64,000 nucleotides of DNA, taken from the NCBI GenBank assembly GCA_039707465.1, contig CM077647.1, positions 116,686,610 to 116,750,609 of the forward strand. Reading direction: 5' to 3'. Every line of letters begins with the position of its first letter. Position 1 is the first letter of the stretch. Position numbers and translations under genes: made by a program. Source of the stretch: Rhabdophis nuchalis. Its lineage: Eukaryota > Chordata > Lepidosauria > Squamata > Natricidae. Of this stretch, positions 12,063 to 22,616 are shown piece after piece. The notes beneath the pieces were generated by a model. It searched no databases. It worked only from the letters and a program-made list of their open reading frames with translations, and had not been told where the DNA came from.

Positions 12063-13078
12063 TACTAATAATAAAATAATAATAATAGTTAAATTTATTA
12101 ACCGCTCCCTCTCCCCACAGGGACTCGGGGCGGTGCACAGGGAGGATAAAAACAATAAATATACAAAATACATACGAAATTAAAAACAGATTAAATTAAT
12201 TCCTGTGCTAAAATCCCATTAACTAAAAATCCCTACCCCCAAAAAACCCTAAAGACAGAGGAGTAGTTATCCCAGGCCGGCAAGGCAGAAAAAGTGTGTT
12301 TTCAATTTAAGACGGAAGGAGCGGAGATCCGTGGTGGTCCTAATATCGGGGGGGAGGTCGTTCCAGAGGGCTGGGCCCGCCACAGAGAGAGCCCTTCCCC
12401 TGGGCGTCGCCCGCTGACAAAGTCCAGTGGACGGCACCCGGAGAAGTCCCTCTCTGTGGGAGCGAATCGGTCGTGAGGATGTATGAGGCAGGATCCGATC
12501 CCGCAAGTAGCTAGGTCCCGAGCCATGGAGCGCTTTAAAGATGATAATTAATACCTTGAAGCGCACCCGGAAGACGACAGGCAGCCAGTGCAGCTCGCGC
12601 AAGAGCGGTGTTACATGGGTGTACCTTGTGGTACCCATAATTGCTCGCGCGGCTGCATTCTGGACCAGCTGAAGTCTCCGGGTGCACCTCAAGGGAAGCC
12701 CCATGTAGAGAGAGTTACAATAGTCCAGTCGGGATGTCACGAGGGCATGAGTGACTGTGCGAAGGGCGTCCCGATCCAATAGGGGGCGCAATTGGCGTAC
12801 CAGGCGAACCTGGTAAAACGCCCTCCTGGCCACGGCTGTCACCTGATCTTCCATTGACAGCCGGGTATCCAGGAGGACACCCAAATTGCGCGCCCCATCC
12901 ACAGGGGCAAGATGTTCGCCCCCTATGGCCAGCGATGGAATGAGCTGGTTGAATCGGGCAGCCGGAAACCACAGCCACTCGGTCTTGGTCGGGTTTAGCT
13001 TGAGTCCGTTACTTCCCATCCAGATCCGCACGGCTTCCAGGCACTGGCACATCACCGCTACGGCATCGTTGGGGTGGG
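12063..13078 (-). mobile_element. 5'-truncated L2-clade LINE, minus strand
   Basis: The 262-codon minus-strand frame (12267-13055) is the C-terminal part of an L2-type ORF2. It starts just after the RT catalytic motif (MMCQCLEAVRIWMGSNGLKLNPTKTEW). It continues through the LGVLLDTRLSMEDQV, TSRLDYCNSLYMGLP and QNAAARAIMG blocks to the C-terminal LKTHFFCLAGLG. The frame has no internal stop, so the copy is fairly young despite lacking its 5' two-thirds. The 3' UTR contains the conserved CCTCTCCCCACAGGGACTCG block (plus orientation) and ends in an (AAT)n-type tail at about 12066. Confidence 0.88.
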
Positions 13079-13079
13079 G

Positions 13080-13665
13080 TGCAAAGGCTTTGTTGTAAAC
13101 TGGAGATAGGTAGTGCCTTATCCCTCCCTCTCTGTTGAAGGAGGGTATTCAATTCTAACATTGATGGTTTCTTTTACTCATCTTTTAAACTAATGGTCCT
13201 ATTTCAATAGTTTGCTATCTTCAAGAGTGACCTTTGCCTTCCCAATACAGAGGGCCTGCTGAATCAAGTCTTGATGGATTTGATCTCTTATATTGTGTCA
13301 TGCGCTTGTGAAGTGGTGGATATGTTGCACATGTCTCATTGCACAGTATTGCATATATTATCTGCTTCCTCACCAGATTTTGGGAATAAGCTACAGAACG
13401 TCTGATTCTTCATGGATTAGCTTGACTTCTCAGCTGGGTTTGACAAATTGCCTGACGCAGCCAGCCTACACTAGTGTAAACACTTTATCGCTAACAAGAA
13501 GGAAGCCACATCCAATATCTGATTTTCCATTGCCTGAGAAAAGATATGCATGACTTTTGTACATATTGATGTTTTAATTGTTTGTCCCACCTTACTAAAT
13601 CGGTAAATGTCACAATACATTTGAACTTGATAGTTTTATATGTAACTAACAGCAGTTGGGAACCA
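13080..13665. other. Unassigned sequence
   Basis: No repeat family or gene recognised. The 86-codon frame at 13293 has no motif. Confidence 0.5.
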
Positions 13666-13666
13666 C

Positions 13667-13918
13667 TGGAGCCACGGTGGTGCAGTGGTTAGAGTACAGT
13701 ACTGCAGGCCACTTTTGCTGAATGCCAGCTACCTGCAATTTGCCAGTTCAACCTCACCAGCCTCAAGGTTGACTCAGCCTTCCATCCTTCTGAGGTGGGC
13801 AAAATGAGAACCCAGATTGTTGGAGACAGTATGATGACTCTGTAAAGTGCTTAAAGAGGGCTGTAAAAGCACTATGAAGTGGTATATAAGTCTAAGTGCA
13901 ATTACTATTGCTGGATCC
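13667..13918 (+). mobile_element. tRNA-derived SINE, full-length
   Basis: It begins GCCACGGTGGTGCAGTGGTT, a tRNA-like head with a box-A-like GTGGTGCAGTGGTTAGAGT and a degenerate box-B-like GCCAGTTCAACC. The body includes AGGTTGACTCAGCCTTCCATC and CCCAGATTGTTGG, and the 3' end reads GTATATAAGTCTAAGTGC. Variants recur at 16423-16687 and, on the minus strand, at 48897-49215. It is transcribed by Pol III in principle and encodes nothing. The short ATTACT-type tail suggests mobilisation by a CR1/L2-group LINE. Confidence 0.8.
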
Positions 13919-14147
13919 CTTCTCAATCCTCTGACTACCCATTCTGCATATCAACTATATATGTGATGCACTGAGAGCTGCCAGTAAAGCAAGACATGTT
14001 GCCTCACTGTAGCTTTTTCAGAGGGTGTCTGCAACTGTTTTCAATCTATGATTTATTGGTTCCTCTATTTGTTTAATTTCAATCATTAGATAAATATTTG
14101 TGACTGTATATACAATGAGCTTCCAGACAGTAATAGCTGATTCCTCT

Positions 14148-14212
14148 TTGTTGTTGTTAGTTGCAAAGTTGTATCTGACCCATCACAACCCCATGGACAA
14201 TGTTCCTCCTCT
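14148..14212 (-). mobile_element. BovB LINE/SINE tail, minus strand
   Basis: TTGTTGTTAGTTGCAAAGTT followed by ATCTGACCCATCACAACCCC and ATGGACAATG is the reverse complement of the BovB-type 3' end seen at 2440-2549, with more divergence. Confidence 0.6.
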
Positions 14213-14599
14213 TTATAATTCTAACCAAAATGGGAAAGAAGAAAAAGAAAGGGTTTTTAAGATAAAAATTTAATACTGATCTGACAAGCCTGGGAAAAAA
14301 GCATGAACACTATAGAAAACCTAGGCTTGTTTGTTTTTTACCAAATATGTATTCGAATAATTTGTGTTGTTTAAATAATGAATCTGAGATATTAATAAAA
14401 TCCAGGCAGACAAACAGATGCTGTTCTTAGCCTATAATTCCAATTCAAGTTTAGCAAATTTCAGAAGACAAAGAAATCAAGTGAAGTCACTGTTAAGATA
14501 TCTAAAGAGCATGGCAAAACAGTGTCTTCATTAAGAAACAAAACAAAAAGCAAAATCGTTAATAATGGTGGCCGGAACTCACCCTTGCTTCACATGATC

Positions 14600-14935
14600 T
14601 AGATTCTATCTCTCTGTTGATGCAGCCTAGAATTGTGTTGGCTTTTTGGCAGCTGCTGCACATTGCTGCCTCATATTTAAATGGTTGTCCACTAGGACTC
14701 CAAGATGCCTCTCACAGTTACTACTATTGAGTGAGGTACCACATATACTGTACCTGTGCATTTTGTTTTTCTTATCTAAATGTAGAACTTTACTTTTTTC
14801 ATCACCGAGTTTCATTTTGTTAGATAGCACCCAATGTTCAAGTCTGTCAAGATCCTTCTGTATCTTAAGCCTATCTTCTGGAGTAAAGAAACATCTAATT
14901 TCTTCCACTGGATGATAATGATGCGTCCATGTACA
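14600..14935 (-). pseudogene. CR1 LINE ORF2 fragment, minus strand
   Basis: The minus-strand frame 14627-14908 reads DRLKIQKDLDRLEHWVLSNK, then MKLGDEKSKVLHL, HLGVLVDNHLNM and QQCAAAAKK. These are the post-YADD blocks of CR1 ORF2 (QRDLDRLEEW … FNKDKCKVLHLG … KDLGVLVD-KL-MS-QCA-AAKKAN). Only this piece remains. It is flanked by unrelated sequence and a Sauria-type SINE on the downstream side. Confidence 0.8.
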
Positions 14936-15009
14936 ACTGGTGGGTTTTTTTCCTCCTGAAAAACTATATTAAGATTTCCTAATTTTATTTTAATATAATT
15001 CATTATTCT

Positions 15010-15295
15010 TGGGGGTGCGATGGCTCAGTGGTTGAAGATGCTGAGCTTGTCAGCTGAAAAGCCGATAGCCCAGGCTTGAGATCCAAGTGCTGTACATTGG
15101 GGTGAGCGCTCATTACTTGCACTGGCTCAGGACCACCTAGCATTTTAAAGCATGCAAATGTAAGTAGATAAGTAGGTACCACTTTGAGGGACGTTAACAG
15201 TGTTCTGTGCACCTTGGCATGTAGTCATTCTGGCCACATGGCCACAGAAATGTGTTCAGACAACACTGGCTCCCTTGGCTAAGAGATGAAGATGA
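15010..15295 (+). mobile_element. Sauria-type tRNA-derived SINE
   Basis: The head reads GGGGGTGCGATGGCTCAGTG with box A GATGGCTCAGTGGTTGAAGA. The sequence then follows the known squamate SINE layout: GCTGAGCTTGTCAGCTGAAA, a TGGGGTGAGCGCTCATTACT block, GTAAGTAGATAAGTAGGTAC, AACAGTGTTCTGTGCACCTT and a GGCCACATGGCCACAGAAA-type tail domain. The extreme BovB-like 3' tail is decayed, so the copy is old. Confidence 0.8.
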
Positions 15296-15299
15296 AATA

Positions 15300-16060
15300 G
15301 GAGAACCTGGAGGTGGGAGATCCCTGGTGAACAAACCAAATTAGGAATTAAGTGTCAGTCATCACTTTCACTTAGAAATAAGGAGAAAAAAGACTTCCAT
15401 GATGATAATAAGGAAATGTTGGTGCATATCACTGAGGTATAAATATGCAAAGCATCTTGATTGCATAAAGACCCACAAGAATGAAAGAGAGAGAAGCATC
15501 TGAGCTCTAGTTGCTGTTCAACACCCCTGGCATAGAAGAGATAATTTTTAAACAGTTTATTTAGATATTTCCTAGGAATAGGGGAAAATATTTGGCCATC
15601 TCCAGTTGAATATCAATCATGATACGTCAGTTAGCCAGAATTATCTCTTTAGTAACCATTTCTTTGAAATTTATTTGAAGTTTCAGCTGGAGGGCTGGCG
15701 AGATACAAAGCCTTAGCAAATAATGCCTGAGTCAGGAGGTCTATTCTTTAATAACTTATACTATTAGCTGTTATACCATAGCCTGAATAAAGCATAAATG
15801 TCTAACTGTTAAGTCTTAACACATATTAATTTTATAAGGAACTAAATCATTGTGACAGAACTTGGATGTTAAACAATTTTAAATGGCAAGGATTCTGCTT
15901 TCTAGACACACTTCCTAAAAGTGAAAAAAAAATATTCTTGATAATTTTGCTAGAAAAACAAATTACAGCAAAACATATCAGTTTTCAGCAGAACTGAAAT
16001 ACTTGGATGGAATACAGATGTCAAAGCAATAGACTTCATGATTCAGGCATTATTTGTTTA
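15300..16060. other. Unassigned AT-rich sequence
   Basis: No recognised feature. Confidence 0.5.
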
Positions 16061-16104
16061 AGAGCCACAGTGGTACAGTACTTAGAATGCAGTACTCAGT
16101 AAGA
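16061..16104 (+). mobile_element. 5' fragment of the tRNA-derived SINE
   Basis: AGAGCCACAGTGGTACAGTA followed by CTTAGAATGCAGTACT matches the first about 45 bp of the SINE at 13667-13918. The rest is absent. Confidence 0.6.
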
Positions 16105-16422
16105 CCATGAAGTTACAAGGAATTGAGAATTTTAGTTTTTCTTCCAGAATCTTTCATAATCATATCTCCCCCTCCCTCCTTTATGTTTATATAACCTATA
16201 AACATATTTCCTCTCCAGGATTCCAACCATGTACTGGAAAGGAGAGCAAAACTCCACTCTTTTATTGAATGCAATAGTGGAAGCATATTTGGGCAATTCC
16301 CATTTTCTTCAGCTCCAAAAATAGCACTGTCAGACATTGAAAATAATTGTTTTTTGATAATTGATGAGTTCCAGTGTACTGTGGATTGGTCAAATCTGGA
16401 CAATACTTTGCCAGAGCATTAT

Positions 16423-16687
16423 AGAGCCATGATGGTGCAGTAGTTAGAATGCAGTACTGCAGGCTACTTCTGCTGACTGCTGGCTACCTGCAGGCTACTT
16501 CTGCTGACTGCTGGCTACCTGGCAGTTCGAATCTCACTCAGCTCAAGGTTGATTCAACTTTTCATCTTTCCAAGGTGGGTAAAATGAGGACCCAGATTGT
16601 TGGGGGCAGTATGCTGTTTCTGTAAACTGCTTAGAGAGGGCTGTAAAGCACTGTGAAGTGGTACATAAGTCTAAGTGTTACTGCTAA
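16423..16687 (+). mobile_element. tRNA-derived SINE with internal tandem duplication
   Basis: Same family as 13667-13918. The head reads GAGCCATGATGGTGCAGTAG, box B is the canonical GGCAGTTCGAATCTC, and the 3' end is TACATAAGTCTAAGTG. A segment of about 32 bp containing GCAGGCTACTTCTGCTGACT is duplicated in tandem between 16458 and 16520, between boxes A and B. That lengthens their spacing. Confidence 0.82.
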
Positions 16688-16689
16688 AT

Positions 16690-17090
16690 GTTTGATTCCT
16701 CTTGTGAAATTAAATAACAGTAACTATAAATGATTTGGGATCATGATTCCATTTTCACAGTAATTGTATTGGTCTGATATTGGTTAATTCTAGAAATTCC
16801 AACACAGATTTTCTAATTGTGCACCTTGCCTATTTATTGAATTAAACACTGAGGTTATAATTTTCCTGAACACATCTGCAGCTAACATATTTCAGAAAGA
16901 TTGTTCTAGTACAGGCAACATAATACCAGCAGTTATTTCATGGGCTGGAAAAAATGCCTTGGTAACTCTGTAACTATGAACCCGGAGCTTAGCAGTCCTA
17001 ATTTTGTTCTTCTCTTTTGAATCTGTTAAAAATAAACAAGAACAAAAATTGAATACTTTATTTATTCGATCAAGTGTGATTTATCAAATT
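16690..17090. other. Unassigned AT-rich sequence
   Basis: No recognised feature. Confidence 0.5.
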
Positions 17091-17092
17091 GA

Positions 17093-17094
17093 AT

Positions 17095-17128
<34 letters not shown>
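17093..17128. repeat. (AAC)n microsatellite
   Basis: About 11 AAC units directly abut the R4-clade LINE fragment that follows. They could be the tail of an older element that served as its target. Confidence 0.9.
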
Positions 17129-17130
17129 GG

Positions 17131-17625
17131 TCATTATGTAAAAAATACGATTTATCTGTACCCAGAAAGTCACAGGAACATAAAGTGGAAAAGGTTATCA
17201 AAAATGAGAAAGTGAAGATCTTGTGGGACTTTCAAATACAGATGGATCGTTATTTGGAACGCAACACACCAGATATCACAGCTGTCGAAAACCGAAACAT
17301 ACAATTTATTGACATCATGGTACCAGCTCTGATGCCAGAGTTGAAGTAAAAGAACTGGGGAAAAAAACCCATGAAATACTGTGACTTGGCCATCGAAACT
17401 ACACGATTATGGATGAAACATGTAACAGTAATACCCACTGTCATCAGGGCCCTTAGTACCATGTCCAAGAATTTTATAAGATATATCAACAAATTGCAAC
17501 TTTCTGCAATAACACCAGCGGAAATGCAAAAAACTGCTACTCGGAACATCTTATATTTTAAGAAGGTACTTGGTTGATACCTAGGATGCTGGTGGCAACC
17601 CATAACAACTATTAGTACCAGTCAA
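17131..17625 (+). pseudogene. R4-clade LINE C-terminal (endonuclease) remnant
   Basis: The translation reads EKVIKNEKVKILWDFQIQMD then NTPDITAVENRNIQFIDIMV. This matches the minus-strand copy at 17690-19080 and the restriction-enzyme-like endonuclease at the C-terminus of R2/R4-type LINEs (PD…ID signature). A stop at 17347 and frame changes break it. Translation continues in another frame (WMKHVTVIPTVIRALSTMSK…EMQKTATRNILYFKKVLG), which looks like the natural C-terminal tail followed by 3' UTR. Inactive. Confidence 0.7.
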
Positions 17626-17689
17626 TGATAGTTTTGATGCATTTTTGAATGTTCAGTAGACTGAGTTTCATGTTTAATGAACAAAGTAT

Positions 17690-19080
17690 TGTTATTGTTG
17701 TTGTTGTTGTTTAACCTTTGGTGAGATTCACAGCCTTTGGAGTGGTTGGTAGCTTAGCAGCTCCAGCCCTAACCAAGGGCCTAGGAACTGTTAAGGTAAC
17801 GTGTCATGACTGGATTTCTTTTGAACTTTGTCTTGAGATTCATAATTTAATTAGGGCATCTTTTGGAAATTTCACAGACGGAGGATATAAGCTGTTCCAA
17901 GTAAGGTGGTTTTTTTTAGAATCCAAATGTTCAAGTCCGATAAATTTAGAATTTCCAAATAGCAAGGTAGCCCTTTAGGTATTGCTACAAGGGCTCCAAT
18001 TACAATCAGGACAACACACAATTTCTTTTTCCACAGTCACTCAAATTCAGTTTGTAAGTCCTGGTACTTCATGATTTTTTCTTGCTGCTTATCTTCAATT
18101 CGTGTATCACCAGATATTGCAATGTCAATGAACCAAACTTTTTTCTTTTCAACTATTGTTATATCAGGTGTGTTGTGGGCCAAGTGTCTGTAAGTCTGAA
18201 TTCTGAAATCCCGCAAGATCTTGACTTTTTCATTCTCTAGAACCTTCTCAACTTGATGTTCCCAGTGGTTTTTGCTATTCCCAAATTCAAACTTCTGGAA
18301 CAGATTCCAGTGAATGATTTTAGCAACTTGGTCATGGCGTTGCAGGTAGTCAGTTTGTGAATGTTTGCTGCACCCACTGATCAAATGGTCGACTCTCTCA
18401 TCTTTCTCATTACAAAGATGGCATTTGCTCTTGGTGGTAACATGCTGAATTTTTGCCTTCATGCAATTTGTGGCTAAGGCTTGTTCTTTGGCTGCCAAAA
18501 TAAAGCCTTCTGTTTCTTTTTTCAGTACTCCTGATCTTAACCAGTTCCAAGTTTGCTTTTGGTCAGCTTTGCCTTCAATACTTTTTAAGTATTGGCATGC
18601 ATAGCTTTGCTTTTCCAATTTTCAGCTCACTTCTCAATTACTTCTTTCTTGTATTCAACTTTCAACTTGGTTGTCTTCAAAAGGCCTCCTTTGTTGATTT
18701 CCTTAATCATTGGTTCTTCACTTTTCTGGATGTAATCATTCAATCTGTGTCTTTCTTCTTCCACATTCTGCTTTACTCATAGAAGTCCTCGACCACCCTT
18801 TGCTCTTGATAGATATAATTGGTCAACATCACTTTTAGGGTGCAAAGCATGATTCATTGTCATAAGCTTCCTTGTTTTTCTGTCCAAATTGTCCAACTCA
18901 ATCTGGGTCCAGTCTATTATTCCTGCAGAATATTGAATCACAGGTATAGCCCAGGTATTTATTGCTTTTATGATGTTTCCTCCACTCAATTTGGACTTTA
19001 ATATCTTGCGAATTCTTTGAATGTACTTGGCTGAAGTTTATTCCTTGACTTTATTATGCATTAAGTCAGAAGCCTCTAAA
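17690..19080 (-). pseudogene. R4-clade LINE 3' half, minus strand
   Basis: Reading on the minus strand: near 18989-18777 is a post-RT block (INTWAIPVIQYSAGIIDWTQ … LDRKTRKLMTMNHALHPKSD). After a frame break comes a 193-codon frame (18618-18037). It has a CCHC-type zinc finger CHLCNEKDERVDHLISGC (C-x2-C-x8-H-x4-C). A restriction-enzyme-like endonuclease follows (KVKILRDFRIQ … NTPDITIVEKKKVWFIDIAI … EKIMKYQDLQTE). Finger plus C-terminal nuclease is the R2/R4 layout, unlike the APE-type L2/CR1/L1 elements elsewhere here. The 3' UTR ends in an (AAC)n tail, seen as TTG repeats at about 17690-17712. R4 is my best clade assignment; related C-terminal-nuclease clades are possible. Confidence 0.78.
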
Positions 19081-19099
19081 ATCCCCAGGTACTTGTAAC

Positions 19100-19360
19100 C
19101 CCCCTCCCCCCGTGGCCTGTTTTAGCTCCCAGGAGGTTGCAGGGAGCCTACTAGGCCCAAAATGGGGCACAGGGGGTGCAGCACGCATGCATGGGAAGCA
19201 GGGGGGGGACATGCATGCATGGGGGTCATGCATGCACACATGGGGGAGGAGCAATATGGTAGGTTGCACACATGCACAGGGGCAGGGCACATGGAGGGGT
19301 TTCGCCCATGCATTGCATTATGGTTGCAGCACGCAATGACAAAAAGGTTAGCTATCACTG
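19100..19360 (-). mobile_element. Partial hAT MITE (CAGTGATGGCTAACC family)
   Basis: The right edge reads AAAAAGGTTAGCTATCACTG, the reverse complement of the CAGTGATGGCTAACCTTTTT terminus of the MITEs at 32199, 40612 and 60176. The interior (CACATGCACAGG, GCATGCATGGG repeats) resembles the copy at 60176-60469. The opposite terminus was not found, so the left boundary is approximate. Confidence 0.55.
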
Positions 19361-19364
19361 TCCT

Positions 19365-20040
19365 ACACTGAGCTGTGCCTTCATAATGCTCAACTGATGT
19401 ACAATATTTGTAAATAAATTCAGGCACATTGTGAATTTCCTCAAATAAACTGAACCCGGAAAAGCACTGGGACTGTGAAGCAAGTCATTGTGGCAACATA
19501 CAATTTTATTGGGATTGGTTCAATCCCTGGTTAACAATATGGCTACATCATAGATTTGCATGATTTTATCTTGGCAGATAGTATAGACAGTTTTATTTTT
19601 AGCCACATATATAAACCTGGCTTGGCATTCACTTTTGAAAATCTATTTTAAGTACAAGTCAGCTATTGCAAATTGGCACATCATATGCAAATTCTAAGCT
19701 TCATGTATCACAGGTACTTTTTGTATGATCAAAAGGTCATTATAGTTGGATATGAATTCAGGAATGAAAGATGTTGCTGGTGGGGGGGGGATTTCCAGTA
19801 TGGAGGTAGACTTTTTATTTTATTGTTCTAATTCGATGTGACTACTACACTATGTACACTACACTACCACACCATTAGTCCATTGAGGAAGCTAGTTTTC
19901 AGTGGTATGTTTATATATGGCTTTCATTGTAATAAATTATCAGGAAAATCCTGAGATGCAGAGCGAGAAACACTTCTGCACAACTCACCCTTCTTTTCAG
20001 TTTCATATTTCTCAATTTGGGTTGCTGAAATAGAGTATGC
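19365..20040. other. Unassigned sequence
   Basis: No recognised feature apart from a short poly-G near 19783. Confidence 0.5.
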
Positions 20041-20043
20041 TCA

Positions 20044-20098
20044 AGCAGGAGGTTAGAAGACCTCCAAGATTCCTTCCAACTCTATTATTCTGTTCTAC
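20044..20098 (+). mobile_element. CR1 LINE 3' end fragment
   Basis: AGGTTAGAAGACCTCCAAGA, CCTTCCAACTCTATTATTCT and GTTCT match the conserved CR1 3' terminus (GACCTCC-AGGTCCCTTCCAACTCT followed by short ATTCTGTT-type repeats). Confidence 0.75.
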
Positions 20099-20319
20099 GT
20101 GGTTACCTGTTTTTAATATTACATTTTTAATGATACCTCAGTTAGTCTTCTTAAATGTACTTTTTCATTAGTTTAATTTTATTCTAAATTGCCAGTTGTC
20201 TTGAGCGCTATTTGTTAATAATAAATAGCTAAATATTCAGAGATTCTAGCCAAAATCTCTACACAGGGAACAGTCTAAGATGTTCACCCTTTGATTATTG
20301 ACATTTGATTGTGTACTGT

Positions 20320-20405
20320 TTTTACTGTCCTGTGAGCTGCTCAGAGTTGTGATTATGATATAGACAGGTATACCAATCTTTTAAAATTAATTCAATAAAT
20401 AAATA
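20320..20405 (+). mobile_element. Degenerate LINE 3' end
   Basis: GTGAGCTGCTCAGAGTTGTG followed by ATTCAATAAATAAATA follows the 3'-terminal pattern of an L2/CR1-group LINE (…GAGCTGCCCAGAGTC… then (TAAA)n). Low-confidence call from a short stretch. Confidence 0.4.
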
Positions 20406-20884
20406 CGTTTAAAATGCTATTTTTAACATGAACCTTATAGTTCCTATATGTTGCCACCTGCAAAATTGTAATTTTCCACAGATGGAAACTTTCTGAAATA
20501 GTCACAGGGTAGACTATGTTGCCTTATAGGGACTCTCTCTCTCTGAACATATCCCAGCAAGCTCCGTGGGATATGAAGCTCAACCTGAATGAAAGAAAGA
20601 AAGAAGGAAACGGTAACTAGAATGTCAAGGGAAAAAAATTCAACTCTTTTGAGAACTTAAATTCTGCTTCAAATACTCTAAATGTGCGAGTTTGAGGGTT
20701 GTGTAGTTATCTTCTTACATACGTTCTCCTAGCTTAAATGTTTGTATAGTATCTAATACAGGCATGTCCAAAGTCCGGCCCGGGGGTTGGTTTAATACGG
20801 CCCTCCAACAGCCCTCCCTGCTCTGTGTAAATGTGGCCCTCCCTTCCTCCCTCTGTCTCTGGGGCTGTGTGGCTGGGAGGGAGG

Positions 20885-21345
20885 TGGACGCGCGGCCCCA
20901 GAACGTGCGCTTGGTGCCTGCCGGAGGGAGCCGCGATGGACCGGCTTCCCTGCCGGGCGACCTGCCGGGCGACCTGCCAGGCGACAGCCTCGGTGGTGCT
21001 TAAGATGACGGTAGCCTTGGGTGCTCGCACAAGGTCGCCCGGCAGGTCGCCCGGCAGGGGCGTCAGGCAGGGAAGCCGGTCGCGTCTCCATCGCGGCTCC
21101 CTCCGGCGGGCACCACGGCTTACGTTCTGGGGCCGCGCGTTCACCTCCCTCCCAGCCACGCAGCCCCAGAACGTGCAGCTCCTGCCGCACAAGGTCGCCC
21201 GGCAGGGGCGTCAGGCATGGAAGCCGGATGCACGGCCTCAGAACGTAAGCCGTGGTGCCTGCCGGAGGGAGCCACGATGGAGCCGCAACCGGCTTCCCTG
21301 CCTGACGCCCCTGCCGGGCGACAGCCTCGGTGGTGCTTAAGATGA
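20885..21345. repeat. GC-rich inverted/direct repeat core inside the hAT element
   Basis: A module containing GCGGCCCCAGAACGTGCG, GTGCCTGCCGGAGGGAGCC and CTTCCCTGCCGGGCGACC (20890-20975) recurs inverted at about 21030-21145. There its parts read GGCAGGGAAGCCGGTCGC, GGCTCCCTCCGGCGGGCACC and ACGTTCTGGGGCCGCGCG. It recurs again in direct orientation at about 21235-21330. The alternating arms can fold into long hairpins. Within the first module GCCGGGCGACCT is itself tandemly repeated. Confidence 0.85.
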
Positions 21346-21469
21346 CAGTAGCCTTGAGTGCTCATCCCGCCTGCTCCCTCGCCTGCTGCGGGAGGAGGCG
21401 TCCGTAACCTCCGGCATACCGGCCCTTCTGCTGCTTCCCGGGGTGGGGGAGGGGAGGAGAGGGGAGAGA

Positions 21470-22380
21470 GGGAGTGACTGACAGACACAGAGAGAGACAG
21501 AAGGGGAGGGAGGGAAAGACAGAGAGACAGACAGAGACAGAGAGAAAGAGAGGGAGGGAGAGAGACGGAGAGACACACAGATAGAGAATGACACAGGGAG
21601 GGATTGAATCGGAGACAGACGGGGAAAGAGGGAGAGACAGACATACAGAGAGAGGGAGGGAGGGAGAGAATCAGAGAGAGTGACACACACAGAGACAGGG
21701 AGAGACAGAGAGAGGGAGGGAGAGACAGAGAGAGACTGATTAAGTGAGTGAGAGACAGACAGACAGACAGAAAGAGAAAGAGAGAAAGAAAGAAAGAGAA
21801 AGAAAGAAAGAGAAAAAGAGAGAGAGAAAGGAAGAGAAAGAGAGAAAAAGGGAAAGAAAGAAAGAGAGAGAGAGAGACAGAAAGAAAGAGAAAGAGAGAG
21901 AGAGTGAAAGAAAGAGAGAAAGAGAGAGAAATGGAGAGAGAGAGAGAGAGGAAGAAAGAGAGAGAGAGTGAGAGAGAAAGGGAGACAGAAAGAAAGAGAA
22001 AAAGAGAGAGAGAAAGGAAGAGAAAGAGAGAGAAAGGGAAAGAAAGAAAGAGCAAAAGAGAGAGAGAGAGAGAGAGAGAAAAAGAGAGACAGAAAGAGAA
22101 AGAGAGAGAGAGAGAAAGAAAGAGAGAAAGAGAGAGAAATGGAGAGAGAGAGAGGAAGAAAGAGAGAAAGAGAGAGAGTGAGAGAGAAAGGGAGACAGAA
22201 AGAAAGAGAAAAGAGAGAGAGAAAGAGAGAGAGAAATGGAGAGAGAGAGAGAGAGAGGAAGAAAGAGATAGAGAGAAAGAAAGAGAGACAGAAAGAAAGA
22301 GAAAAAGAGAGAGAGAGAAAGAAAGAGAAAGAGCGAGAGAAATGGAGAGAGAGGAAGAAAGAGAGAAAGAGAGAAAGAGG
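21470..22380. repeat. Purine-rich (GA/GAAA/GAGACA)n tract
   Basis: Over 900 bp of almost pure A/G on the plus strand with irregular GAGA, GAAA, GGGA and GACA words. It lies wholly within the hAT element. Such mirror-type purine tracts can form triplex (H-DNA) structures and are hard to sequence and assemble. Confidence 0.95.
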
Positions 22381-22616
22381 TAGGTAAGTTTTTTTTAAAT
22401 TTATTTTCAATACATTGTGAAAACTCAACAGTCAGTTGATCTTAATGTTATGAAATGAAAAGTATGTCATTTGCAATTAACTTGGCATAAAATAATTTAT
22501 TTGCATTTAATTGTAATGGTTCAAAGAATGTTCGGAAAAATGTTCGGCCCTCCACCATGTTCACTTCATCCAATCTGGCCCTCTTTGAAAAAAGTTTGGA
22601 CACCACTGATCTAATA

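Larger units (their letters stand above)
20759..22608. mobile_element. Non-autonomous hAT element, 1.85 kb, with 8-bp TSD
   Basis: The termini are CAGGCATGTCCAAAGTCCGG on the left and AAAAAGTTTGGACACCACTG on the right, an inverted pair of CAG…TGTCCAAA… ends typical of hAT transposons. ATCTAATA occurs immediately outside both ends (20751-20758 and 22609-22616), a perfect 8-bp target duplication. No transposase is encoded. The interior has a GC-rich block at 20880-21345 made of repeated and inverted modules, then about 900 bp of purine-rich simple repeat, then AT-rich sequence to the right end. Long open frames over the purine tract (Arg/Glu/Lys or Ser/Leu/Phe runs) are artefacts of composition. 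Confidence 0.92.

Noticed and set aside
11697..12173. Minus-strand 158-codon frame with a 12-residue repeat
   Set aside because: It is the 36-bp minisatellite read in frame. The flanks have no protein motif and the frame runs into an L2 tail.
21748..22383. RE/RK-rich ‘SR-like’ protein
   Set aside because: RERE/KERE words arise from GAGA/GAAA repeats; no RRM or RS-domain context and no splice structure.
21141..22428. Long frames of 304, 363 and 211 codons (Leu/Ser/Phe or Lys/Arg/Glu rich)
   Set aside because: They lie over the purine simple repeat inside the hAT element; compositional artefact.
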